A program made the translations under genes and the position numbers. Below, one piece after another: positions 6,574-12,653 of a stretch of DNA of 12,653 nucleotides. The stretch is from the NCBI GenBank assembly GCA_021779655.1, contig JAJYAF010000028.1:1-12653 (forward strand), read 5' to 3'. Under the pieces are notes generated by a model. That model searched no databases. It saw only the letters and a list, made by a program, of their open reading frames with translations, and was not told where the DNA came from. Positions within the stretch are counted from its first letter, which is position 1. Each line of letters opens with the position of its first letter. This DNA is from Pseudomonadota bacterium. Its GTDB lineage: Bacteria > Pseudomonadota > Alphaproteobacteria > Acetobacterales > Acetobacteraceae.

Positions 6574-7434
6574 ATGCGTCTTGCCTTGGCCATCGCGGGC
6601 CTGCTGGCTCTCGGCGGATGCAACCATCCCGCGCCGCCCCGGCCGCCGAAATTCCATGTCGGCAACCCGTTCGTCTCCGGCGGCAAATGGGAATATCCGC
6701 ACGATTTCACGAATTACGACGCAACCGGCCTGGCCGTGGTGCTGGACGAACCCAGGGGTGCGATCACCGCCGATAACGAAGCCTACGATCCCGCCGCCTT
6801 GCAGGCGGCGAGCGCGGTGCTGCAACTCCCGGCGATCGTCACCGTCACGGACCTCGTGACCGGCAGGCAGGTCGAGGTGCGGGTCAATGACCGCCTGGCC
6901 AGCCAACCCGGCCGGGTCATCGGCGTGACCCCCCGGGTTGCCCGGCTGCTGGGCTTTCCGCCGGATGGGGTGGTGGAGGTGGAAGTCCGCCTGGACGCGC
7001 AGCGGACCGCCGCGCTGGACGCTGCGCTTGGCGAAGGGCCGAAAATGAACGCGGCACCCGAGGCGGATGTTCAGGCGCAGGCTTTAGGGGCGCCCGGCAC
7101 GGTGGCGGCAGGCGGTCCCACCCGGCCGCTCGCGGCCTCATTGAGCGATGATCAGCAGGACGATCCGGGCGCGCTTCCGGGTGCGGTTACCGTCGTTGCT
7201 CCGTCTCCCGGCCCGCTCTGGGTGCAGATCCCCGGTTTCGGCCAAAGCGATGATGCCGACCGCACCCTGCAATATCTCCTCGGCATGCCGGCCATGGTGG
7301 TTCCGGTCTTCGACGGCGAGAGGCCGTTATGGGCCATCCGGATCGGCCCCTATCATTCGGTCGAAGCGGCCGATGCCGCGTTCCTGGCTGTCCTGCAACG
7401 GGGCATCGCCGATCCGGAAATCATCGTCCGGTGA
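6574..7434 (+). CDS. rlpA: RlpA-like lipoprotein with C-terminal SPOR domain, divergent catalytic region
   Basis: This 286-residue protein has a lipoprotein signal peptide with lipobox LGGC (Cys16), so it should be lipid-anchored facing the periplasm. Residues about 45-140 form a double-psi beta-barrel of RlpA type (ATGLAVV, ITADNEAYDP, VTVTDLVTGRQVEVRVNDR, RVIGVTPRVARLLGF). Residues 150-212 are a Pro/Ala/Gly-rich linker. Residues about 214-286 are a SPOR domain (LWVQIPGFGQ, then WAIRIGPYHSVEAADAAF), which in known cases binds denuded septal glycan strands. Typical active RlpA has a WYG...FHG...TANGE...AAH...NDRGP pattern. Here Glu69 and Asp106 are kept, but the WYG/FHG segment is missing and the AAH histidine is Ser80. 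The protein may be a poor or inactive transglycosylase acting as a glycan-binding or scaffold factor. It starts 9 nt after the mltB-like gene and its stop overlaps the tmk GTG. Confidence 0.82.
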   Translation: MRLALAIAGLLALGGCNHPAPPRPPKFHVGNPFVSGGKWEYPHDFTNYDATGLAVVLDEPRGAITADNEAYDPAALQAASAVLQLPAIVTVTDLVTGRQVEVRVNDRLASQPGRVIGVTPRVARLLGFPPDGVVEVEVRLDAQRTAALDAALGEGPKMNAAPEADVQAQALGAPGTVAAGGPTRPLAASLSDDQQDDPGALPGAVTVVAPSPGPLWVQIPGFGQSDDADRTLQYLLGMPAMVVPVFDGERPLWAIRIGPYHSVEAADAAFLAVLQRGIADPEIIVR

Positions 7435-8054
7435 AGCGCGGCTTTTTCATCACGCTGGAAGGCGGGGAGGGGGCCGGCAAATCCACCCAGGCCCGAAGGC
7501 TGCGGGATTTTCTGCAAACGGCGGGCCGCGATGCGGTGCTCACGCGGGAGCCGGGCGGCACCCCGGCGGCCGAGGCCATCCGCGCGCTGCTGCTCGACCC
7601 GCAAACCCGGCTGGCGCCGATGGCCGAAACGCTGCTGCACTTCGCCGCCCGGGCGGACCACGTGGCCGGCGTCATCACGCCCGCGCTCGAACGCGGCGCG
7701 GATGTGGTCTGCGACCGGTTTTTCGATTCCACCATGGCCTATCAAGGCTATGGCATGGGCGTGCCCCGGGCGGCGATTGCCGGGCTCATCCGCCTGACAA
7801 AGCTAATACCTGACTTGACATTAGTTCTTGATCTTCCTGATTTTGAAGCAAAATTAAGGCTCGTACGCCGTGGCGCTCCGGTGGATCGCTATGAGCGGAT
7901 GGATGCCGCGATGGCGCGGCGGATCAGAGAAGGCTTTCGCGAGATCGCCGCCCGCGAGCCGGCGCGCTGCGTGCTGATCGACGCCGCGGCCCCGGAGGAG
8001 TGCGTTTTTCATGCCGTGCTGGAGGCGGTACGGGCCAGGCTTTCCCTGCCATGA
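7431..8054 (+). CDS. tmk: Thymidylate kinase
   Basis: This 207-residue cytosolic enzyme phosphorylates dTMP to dTDP with ATP, an essential step of dTTP supply. The P-loop is GGEGAGKST (11-19). The substrate-binding segment TREPGGTPAAEAIRALLL is at about 38-55, the DR motif in VVCDRFFDSTMAYQG at 92-106, and the LID region RRGAPVDRYERMD at 146-158. The start is the GTG at 7431, overlapping the rlpA stop as GTGA; an ATG at 7329 would add 34 residues translated from inside rlpA and should be ignored. Length is normal. One oddity: codons for residues 123-143 are almost all AT-ending, unlike the rest of the gene (listed separately). holB follows with an ATGA overlap, a pairing common in bacteria. 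Confidence 0.95.
   Translation: MKRGFFITLEGGEGAGKSTQARRLRDFLQTAGRDAVLTREPGGTPAAEAIRALLLDPQTRLAPMAETLLHFAARADHVAGVITPALERGADVVCDRFFDSTMAYQGYGMGVPRAAIAGLIRLTKLIPDLTLVLDLPDFEAKLRLVRRGAPVDRYERMDAAMARRIREGFREIAAREPARCVLIDAAAPEECVFHAVLEAVRARLSLP
7797..7859 (+). other. AT-rich rare-codon island in tmk
   Basis: Codons 123-143 of tmk include CTA, ATA, TTA (twice), ACA (twice), GCA, AAA and AGG. By my count 17 of these 21 codons end in A or T, while the codons directly before and after are mainly GC-ending. The encoded peptide is ordinary for Tmk (KLIPDLTLVLDLPDFEAKLR), so only synonymous choice has changed. Confidence 0.85.
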
Positions 8055-9028
8055 CGGAGCCACGGCAGAACTCTCGTCTGCTCGGCCATCAGGCGGCGGT
8101 GCGCGCGCTGCACGGCGCGGCGGCCGGCGGCCGGCTGCATCACGCCTGGCTGATCGGCGGGCCGCCCGGCATCGGCAAGGCCACGCTTGCCTACCGCTTC
8201 GCCCGCTGGCTGCTGGCCGGCGGCACCGCGGCCGATCTTTCGGTGCCGGAAAACCTGCCCGCGGTGAAGCGCTTCAACGCGAACACCCATGCCGATCTGC
8301 TGGCGATCGAACGGCGGTTCGATCCGAAGCGCAGGAAAATGCAGAGCGAGATCGTCATCGACACGATCCAGGAAGCGGGACGATTCCTGCATCTCACGCC
8401 GGGTGAGGGCGGCTGGCGCGCGGTGATCGTGGACGGGGCGGAGGCGATGAACCGCAACGCCGCCAACGCGCTGCTTAAACTCCTGGAAGAGCCGCCGAAA
8501 CGGGCGATCCTGCTGCTCGTCTCGCACGCGCCGGGGCGCCTGCTACCCACGCTGCGCAGCCGGTGCCGCATGCTGAATCTGGCGCCGCTTTCGGAGGCGG
8601 AGGTGAATACGCTGCTGCGGGACTACGCCCCGGGACTCGGCCAGGCGGAGCGGGAGAGGCTTGCCGTGCTGAGCGAGGGGAGCATCGGCGCCGCATTGGC
8701 GCTGGCGGCGGAAAACGGAATAGAGATCGCGGGCATGGTGGATGAGGCGCTGAACGCCGCCCGGCCGCTTTCCCCCGGCCGCGCGCAGGCGATTGCCGAC
8801 AGCCTGAACCGGAGCGAGGACGGATTTTCCCTGTTCATGAACCTGTTGCGGGCCGGGCTTGCCCGATTCGTGCGGCAGACCGCCAAAGACGGCGCGGAAT
8901 CCGCGCGCCTTGCCGAGCGGGTGCGGCTCTGGCAGGAACTGGGCGATCTTGAGCGGGAGGTGGAAAACCTCAATCTCGACAAGCGTGCGGCGGTGCTCGT
9001 CGCGCTCAGCCAAGCAAGCGGAAGATGA
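8051..9028 (+). CDS. holB: DNA polymerase III subunit delta' (clamp-loader AAA+ protein)
   Basis: This 325-residue protein should be the delta' subunit of the clamp loader that opens the beta sliding clamp at replication forks. The AAA+ core has a P-loop-like GPPGIGKA (37-44), a Walker-B-like VIVDGAEAMN (125-134), the conserved NALLKLLEEPPKRAI (139-153) and the SRC motif SRCRML (170-175). No Cys cluster of the zinc-module type known from E. coli delta' is seen between Walker A and B; I see only FNANTHADLLAIERR there. The C-terminal 130 residues are helical and less conserved, as usual. The start is the ATG at 8051, overlapping the tmk stop (ATGA); an upstream ATG at 8000 lies within tmk. It overlaps metG by ATGA. 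DnaX (tau/gamma) is less likely given the context and the degenerate ATPase site. Confidence 0.92.
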   Translation: MTEPRQNSRLLGHQAAVRALHGAAAGGRLHHAWLIGGPPGIGKATLAYRFARWLLAGGTAADLSVPENLPAVKRFNANTHADLLAIERRFDPKRRKMQSEIVIDTIQEAGRFLHLTPGEGGWRAVIVDGAEAMNRNAANALLKLLEEPPKRAILLLVSHAPGRLLPTLRSRCRMLNLAPLSEAEVNTLLRDYAPGLGQAERERLAVLSEGSIGAALALAAENGIEIAGMVDEALNAARPLSPGRAQAIADSLNRSEDGFSLFMNLLRAGLARFVRQTAKDGAESARLAERVRLWQELGDLEREVENLNLDKRAAVLVALSQASGR

Positions 9029-10560
9029 AACAGAAATTCTACGTCACCACGCCCATCTATTATGTCAACGGGCCGCCGCATCTCGGCCATGCCTATACCT
9101 CGACGGCGGCGGACGTGCTGGCGCGTTTCAAGCGGCTGGATGGCCAAGACGTGTTTTTCCTGACCGGCACGGATGAGCACGGCCAGAAGGTGGAAGCCGC
9201 CGCGCGCGCCGCCGGGCTCGATCCGCAAAGCTTCACCGACAAGGTGGCCGCCGATTTCCAGGACATGGCGGCACGGATGAACATCTCCCACGACGATTTC
9301 ATCCGCACCACCGAGCCAAGGCACAAGCGTTCCTGCCAGGCGCTCTGGCAGCGCCTGGTCGAGGCCGGGGCGATCTATCTGGGCAAATATGAAGGCTGGT
9401 ACGCCGTGCGCGACGAGGCCTTCTACGACGAGGAAGAGACGGCCCTTGACGCCGACGGCGCCCGCAGGGCGCCGAGCGGCGCTCCGGTGGAATGGGTGGT
9501 TGAGCCATCTTATTTCTTTAGATTGAGTGCCTACCAGGATAAACTTCTGGCATACTATGAGGAAAACCCGGGTTTCATCGCGCCACAGGCCAAGCGCAAC
9601 GAGGTGCTCAGCTTCGTGCGCGGCGGGCTGCGCGACCTTTCGGTCAGCCGCACCAGCTTCTCCTGGGGCATTCCGGTGCCGGGCGATCCCCGGCACGTGA
9701 TGTATGTGTGGCTGGACGCGCTCACCAATTACCTCACCGGCGCCGGCTATCCGGATGAGCGGTCGGAACGCTATGCCTGGTGGCCGGCAAACCTGCATCT
9801 GGTCGGCAAGGAAATCGTGCGCTTCCATGCGGTGTACTGGCCGGCCTTCCTGATGGCGGCCGGGCTGCCGCTGCCGCGCAAGGTGTTCTCCCATGGCTGG
9901 TGGACGGTCGAGGGCGAGAAGATGAGCAAATCGCTCGGCAATTTCATCGACGTGCGGCCACTGGTGGCGGAATTCGGCCTGGACCCGGTACGGTTCTTCC
10001 TGCTGCGCGAGGTACCCTTTGGCGGCGATGGCGATTTCTCCCGCAAAGCGCTGATTTCACGGCTCAATATCGAGCTTGCGAATGATCTGGGAAATCTCGC
10101 GCAGCGCACGCTCTCCTTCATCGCCAAGAACGCGGGCGGGCGAATTCCGGCGCCAGGCGTGCTTATGCCCGCCGATCAGCGCCTGCTGGAAGAAGCGCGC
10201 GGGCTGACGCCCAGGGTACGGGAGGCGATCGACCGGCTGGCCTTTCACGAGGCGCTGGAGGAGATCTGGAAGGTCGTGCGCGCGGCCAATGCCTATATCG
10301 ATCATGAGGCGCCCTGGTCGCTGCGCAAGACCGATCCGGCCCGGATGAACACGGTGCTGCGGGTGTTGCTGGAAGCGATCCGGGTGATCGGCTTTCTGCT
10401 CCAGCCCTTCATGCCGGACAGCATGGCCAGGCTGCTCGACCAGCTTGGGGTTGCTCAGCATGCCCGGCAAATGGCCGATCTAGCCCAGGGCATGGCGGCA
10501 GGGGCCGGCCTGCCGGCGCCCGTGGGTATTTTTCCCCGGTATGTCGAGACGGCCGCCTGA
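9025..10560 (+). CDS. metG: Methionyl-tRNA synthetase
   Basis: This 511-residue cytosolic class I aminoacyl-tRNA synthetase charges tRNA-Met with methionine. The HIGH-type motif is HLGH (19-22) in NGPPHLGHAYTSTAAD, and the KMSKS loop is at 299-303 in GEKMSKSLGN. TGTDEHGQK at 48-55 and KYEGWYAVRDEAFY at 121-134 are typical. The connective peptide lacks the paired zinc Cys motifs of the E. coli enzyme, as in the zinc-free class. There is no C-terminal EMAP/Trbp-like tRNA-binding extension, so it is the short form of about 510 residues. The anticodon-binding helical domain spans roughly 370-490. Residues 159-180 (EPSYFFRLSAYQDKLLAYYE) are conserved but encoded by an AT-rich codon island. It overlaps holB (ATGA) and tatD (TGATG). 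Confidence 0.96.
   Translation: MKQKFYVTTPIYYVNGPPHLGHAYTSTAADVLARFKRLDGQDVFFLTGTDEHGQKVEAAARAAGLDPQSFTDKVAADFQDMAARMNISHDDFIRTTEPRHKRSCQALWQRLVEAGAIYLGKYEGWYAVRDEAFYDEEETALDADGARRAPSGAPVEWVVEPSYFFRLSAYQDKLLAYYEENPGFIAPQAKRNEVLSFVRGGLRDLSVSRTSFSWGIPVPGDPRHVMYVWLDALTNYLTGAGYPDERSERYAWWPANLHLVGKEIVRFHAVYWPAFLMAAGLPLPRKVFSHGWWTVEGEKMSKSLGNFIDVRPLVAEFGLDPVRFFLLREVPFGGDGDFSRKALISRLNIELANDLGNLAQRTLSFIAKNAGGRIPAPGVLMPADQRLLEEARGLTPRVREAIDRLAFHEALEEIWKVVRAANAYIDHEAPWSLRKTDPARMNTVLRVLLEAIRVIGFLLQPFMPDSMARLLDQLGVAQHARQMADLAQGMAAGAGLPAPVGIFPRYVETAA
9499..9564 (+). other. AT-rich rare-codon island in metG
   Basis: Codons 159-180 include CCA, TCT, TAT, TTT, AGA, TTG, AGT, AAA, CTT and GCA, codons avoided in the surrounding gene. 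AGA and TTG are especially unusual here, where Arg is CGC/CGG and Leu is CTG/CTC. The peptide is a conserved MetRS segment, so the change is synonymous. Confidence 0.75.
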
Positions 10561-11336
10561 TGCTGGTCGATTCGCACTGCCATCTGGACTATTTCACGCC
10601 GGCCGAGCGGCCCGCCGTCCTCGCCCATGCGAGGGAGGCCGGGGTCGCCGAAATGGTGAGCGTCGGCGTGACCCTTGGCCAGTCGCGCGCGGTGCTGGAA
10701 ATGGTGGCGGGGGAAGCGGGGGTGTGGTGCTCGGCGGGCGTGCACCCCAACCACGCGGCCGATGAAGGAGAAGTACCGGAGCCGGAGGCAATCGCCGCTC
10801 TGACAGCGCATCCCAAGGTCATCGGCCTGGGCGAGTCCGGGCTTGATTACTTCTACGACAAGGCGCCGCGCGCGGTGCAGGAGCGGAACTTCCGCGCCCA
10901 TATCCGTGCCGCCGCGCTGTGCGATCTGCCGCTGGCGATCCATGCGCGGGATGCCGATGACGATATCATCCGCATTCTGGCCGAGGAGCGGGCAGGGGGT
11001 TCTGCCATCCGGTTTTTGCTGCACTGCTTCTCCTCGGGGCGGAAGATGGCGGAAGCCGCGGTGGAGATGGGCGGATATATCTCCTTCTCCGGAATTCTTA
11101 CCTTCCCGAAATCCCATGAATTGCGTGAGATCGCGCGCGATGTTCCGCTGGACCGGCTGCTGGTGGAAACCGATTCGCCCTATCTTGCGCCGGTGCCTTT
11201 CCGCGGCAAGCGCAACGAGCCCGCGCATACCGTTCACACCGCGCGGCGACTGGCTGAGATCAAAGGTCTTGACCTGCCAACGCTGGCCGAGACCACCACC
11301 CGGAACTTCCGCGCGTTATACCGGAAAGCGGCTTGA
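10560..11336 (+). CDS. tatD: TatD-family metal-dependent deoxyribonuclease
   Basis: This 258-residue hydrolase has the TatD TIM-barrel fold; family members are Mg-dependent 3'-5' exonucleases with roles in DNA repair or degradation, and the in vivo substrate here is unknown. Metal-binding residues are in place: His6 and His8 in VDSHCHLD, Glu92 in GLGESGLDYFYD, His128 in LAIHARDAD, His155 in LLHCFSSG and Asp205 in LVETDSPYLAPVPFRGKRNEP. Length is normal (about 260). The start is the ATG at 10560, sharing one base with the metG stop (TGATG). The stop overlaps the TTG start of the next gene. The metG-tatD-MBL order is widespread in alpha- and other proteobacteria, so this is probably a conserved housekeeping cassette. 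Confidence 0.94.
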   Translation: MLVDSHCHLDYFTPAERPAVLAHAREAGVAEMVSVGVTLGQSRAVLEMVAGEAGVWCSAGVHPNHAADEGEVPEPEAIAALTAHPKVIGLGESGLDYFYDKAPRAVQERNFRAHIRAAALCDLPLAIHARDADDDIIRILAEERAGGSAIRFLLHCFSSGRKMAEAAVEMGGYISFSGILTFPKSHELREIARDVPLDRLLVETDSPYLAPVPFRGKRNEPAHTVHTARRLAEIKGLDLPTLAETTTRNFRALYRKAA

Positions 11337-12139
11337 GCGGCATCCGGATCGTTTTTCTCGGCACCGGCGGCTCCGCCGGTTCGCCGCAGATCGGGGGAGC
11401 GGACGGCTCCGGCGACTGGGGCGAGCTTGATCCTAAGGAGCCGCGCAACCGGCGGACGAGGCCCAGCATCGTGATCGAATCGCCGCAGGGCAGGCGGCTT
11501 CTGATCGACACCGGGCCGGACCTGCGGCAGCAGCTACTTTTCTGTAAAATTAGCCGGATAGACGCGATATTGTACACGCACGCCCATGCCGATCACATCG
11601 CCGGGCTGGATGAAGTGCGCATCCTCAACCGGCTGCTGGACGCGCCGATGCCGGCCTATGCGACGGCGGAGATCTGGACGGAACTTCGCGGCCGCTTCGA
11701 ATACGCATTCCGGCCCTGGACCGGCCCGCAATTTTTCCGGCCGGTGTTTCACCCGCATGTCGTCCATTCTGGGGAGTTGCTGGAGGTCATCGGCCTTGCG
11801 GTGCGGATCATCGGCCAGGATCACGGCTCGCGGCCCTCGCTCGGGTTGCGCATCGCTGATTTCGCGTATTGCACGGACGTGGTGCGGCTGGATGACACCG
11901 CGCTCGGCCTGCTGGAGGGGCTGGATATTTTCAGCGTCGATTGCTTCACCCGGCACGATCCGCACCCGACACACGCCAATCTTGACCAGGTACTGCGCTG
12001 GGTGGAGCGGCTGCGGCCGAAACGGACGATTCTCACCCATTTGGGGCCGAGCATGGATTACGGCTGGCTGAAGGCGAACCTGCCGGCAGGTGTCGAGCCG
12101 GCCTATGACGGGATGGAACTGCGTGTGGAGCCGGTCTAG
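11333..12139 (+). CDS. MBL-fold metallo-hydrolase, PhnP-like
   Basis: This 268-residue protein of the metallo-beta-lactamase fold is likely a phosphodiesterase or related hydrolase; the closest named relative I recognise is PhnP, a cyclic ribosyl phosphate phosphodiesterase, but there is no phn context. The metal site is complete: His83, His85, Asp87 and His88 in THAHADHIAGLDE, His164 in GQDHGSRPSLGLRI, Asp182 in YCTDV and His236 in ILTHLGPSMDYGW. The N-terminal RIVFLGTGGSAGSPQIGG is typical of this subgroup. The start is TTG at 11333, overlapping the tatD stop (TTGA), since the conserved beta-strand starts four residues later and no other start fits. Residues 68-81, just before the metal motif, are encoded by an AT-rich codon island. 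It is probably the last gene of the operon. Confidence 0.88.
   Translation: MSGIRIVFLGTGGSAGSPQIGGADGSGDWGELDPKEPRNRRTRPSIVIESPQGRRLLIDTGPDLRQQLLFCKISRIDAILYTHAHADHIAGLDEVRILNRLLDAPMPAYATAEIWTELRGRFEYAFRPWTGPQFFRPVFHPHVVHSGELLEVIGLAVRIIGQDHGSRPSLGLRIADFAYCTDVVRLDDTALGLLEGLDIFSVDCFTRHDPHPTHANLDQVLRWVERLRPKRTILTHLGPSMDYGWLKANLPAGVEPAYDGMELRVEPV
11534..11575 (+). other. AT-rich rare-codon island in the MBL gene
   Basis: Codons 68-81 include CTA, CTT, TGT, AAA, ATT, ATA (twice) and TTG, whereas flanking codons are GC-ending. The island ends two codons before the first metal-ligand codon of HAHADH (His83). The encoded residues (LLFCKISRIDAILY) are ordinary for the family. Confidence 0.7.
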
Positions 12140-12165
12140 TTTGAGTTTCCATAATATATCTTCTG

Positions 12166-12188
12166 CGACTTTTGTACAGAAGCGAGCC
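12166..12188 (+). terminator. Weak convergent hairpin between the MBL and OmpA-like genes
   Basis: CTTCTG and CAGAAG frame an 11-nt loop (CGACTTTTGTA) in the AT-rich gap between two converging genes. The stem is only 6 bp and no clear T-run follows on either strand, so a terminator role rests mainly on position. Confidence 0.3.
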
Positions 12189-12208
12189 GCCCTCGCCGCA
12201 GCCGGCTT

Positions 12209-12613
12209 TCAGCTGCCTACCTGGATGAGTACCCGGCGGCTGAACTGGGCGTAATTGCCGGGCGCGGCGCCCGGCGCCTTCAGCGCCCCGGTGGAAACGA
12301 TGGCGACGCGCGCGCGCGGCACGCCGTCCGCCGCCAGCGCATCCGCAACCACCTGCGCCCGCGTCCGCGCCATATCCTGATTGGCCTCCGTCCCGCCCAC
12401 CGTGTCGGCGGAGCCCACCACCACCACCGGATCACTCGGATGCGCGAGCGCCTTTCGCGCGGCGATTGCAATGGCGGTTCTGCCATTGGCGTCGATTGCC
12501 GCCGACCAGGGCGCGAAAAAAACCACGTAATTGGTGGCCTGCGCCAAGGCGCTGGCGGAAAGCAAAAGCCCGACCAGGCCGGCCATGGCAAACGAAGCGG
12601 CGGTTTTATGCAT
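12209..12613 (-). CDS. Small secreted OmpA-domain protein
   Basis: This 134-residue protein has a Sec signal peptide (MHKTAASFAM, hydrophobic core, SALAQA with likely cleavage near residue 26) and otherwise consists of one OmpA-C-like domain of about 100 residues. Family marks are VVVVGSADTVGG with Asp70, followed by NQDMARTRAQVVADAL with Arg85; these correspond to the Asp/Arg pair that binds meso-diaminopimelate in peptidoglycan. The opening strand NYVVFFAPWSAAID matches the usual VxF...S..L start of the domain. There is no beta-barrel, lipobox or membrane helix beyond the signal, so it should be a free periplasmic wall-binding protein. Function beyond that is unknown. The start is the ATG ending at 12613, with a GGGACGGG stretch just upstream. 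It converges on the MBL gene and may be first in a unit whose promoter lies beyond the window. Confidence 0.8.
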   Translation of the reverse strand: MHKTAASFAMAGLVGLLLSASALAQATNYVVFFAPWSAAIDANGRTAIAIAARKALAHPSDPVVVVGSADTVGGTEANQDMARTRAQVVADALAADGVPRARVAIVSTGALKAPGAAPGNYAQFSRRVLIQVGS

Positions 12614-12653
12614 TTTCCCGTCCCGATTTTCCCTGTTGCAAGGCGTATGCAGC

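Noticed and set aside
5611..6906. Long minus-strand open frame (431 codons) over the transglycosylase and rlpA genes
   Set aside because: It is a GC-rich shadow frame: low-complexity Arg/Gly/His-rich composition and no recognisable domain, while the opposite strand has two clear families.
7329..7430. Upstream ATG extending tmk by 34 residues
   Set aside because: The extension lies inside the SPOR domain of rlpA, and Tmk normally starts a few residues before the FITLEGG strand, which fits the GTG at 7431.
7815..7843. Internal promoter in the tmk AT-rich island (TTGACA)
   Set aside because: The -35 is perfect, but the hexamer 17 nt downstream is TGATTT, which shares only two positions with TATAAT; the AT-rich context makes chance matches likely.
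8623..9894. Long minus-strand open frame (423 codons) over holB and metG
   Set aside because: Shadow of high GC3 coding on the + strand; the translation has no family motif and spans two well-supported genes.
12199..12216. Second small inverted repeat (GCAGC/GCTGC) at the end of the OmpA-like gene
   Set aside because: Only 5 bp, and it overlaps the stop codon; too weak to call a terminator.

Overview
The window is GC-rich, gene-dense DNA from a Gram-negative alphaproteobacterium. The block mltB-like / rlpA-like / tmk / holB / metG / tatD / MBL hydrolase is a gene order I know from alphaproteobacteria. The strong GC-ending codon bias and the content suggest Acetobacteraceae or nearby Rhodospirillales, but this is inference and not a database result. 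All genes are on the + strand except the last. No gene-free stretch exceeds 300 bases, and I see no tRNA, rRNA, CRISPR array, insertion sequence or phage gene.

Region 1 (1-4349) is a polyamine module: the 3' end of potA (ATPase), potB and potC (permeases), potD/potF-like (periplasmic binding protein), then an acetylpolyamine amidohydrolase of the histone-deacetylase fold with a full set of catalytic residues. Together they would import (acetyl)polyamines and remove the acetyl group. The genes are tightly packed (3-nt gap, ATGA overlap, 26-nt gap, 74-nt gap).

Region 2 (4350-5592) holds a manganese catalase flanked by two structured intergenic regions. The upstream 219 nt carry three 16-bp tandem repeats, then a hairpin ending in six T just before the ribosome binding site, with a competing upstream arm. 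This looks like an attenuator or a terminator. The downstream region has an 11-bp perfect hairpin whose 3' arm can also pair further downstream.

Region 3 (5593-12139) is a run of seven genes: lytic transglycosylase (GH103 type), a divergent RlpA-SPOR lipoprotein, thymidylate kinase, DNA polymerase III delta', methionyl-tRNA synthetase, TatD-family nuclease and a PhnP-like MBL hydrolase. From rlpA to the MBL gene every junction is a 1-4 nt stop/start overlap, which suggests one translationally coupled operon for envelope growth, dTTP supply, replication and translation. The D-Ala-D-Ala carboxypeptidase gene that I recall between rlpA and tmk in relatives is absent.

Region 4 (12140-12653) has a short AT-rich convergent intergenic region and, on the minus strand, a small secreted OmpA-domain protein.

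The most unusual signal is a set of three short AT-rich islands, of about 14 to 22 codons, inside tmk, metG and the MBL gene. There the codon choice switches abruptly from GC-ending to AT-ending while the protein sequence stays ordinary for its family. I have no established explanation for them.
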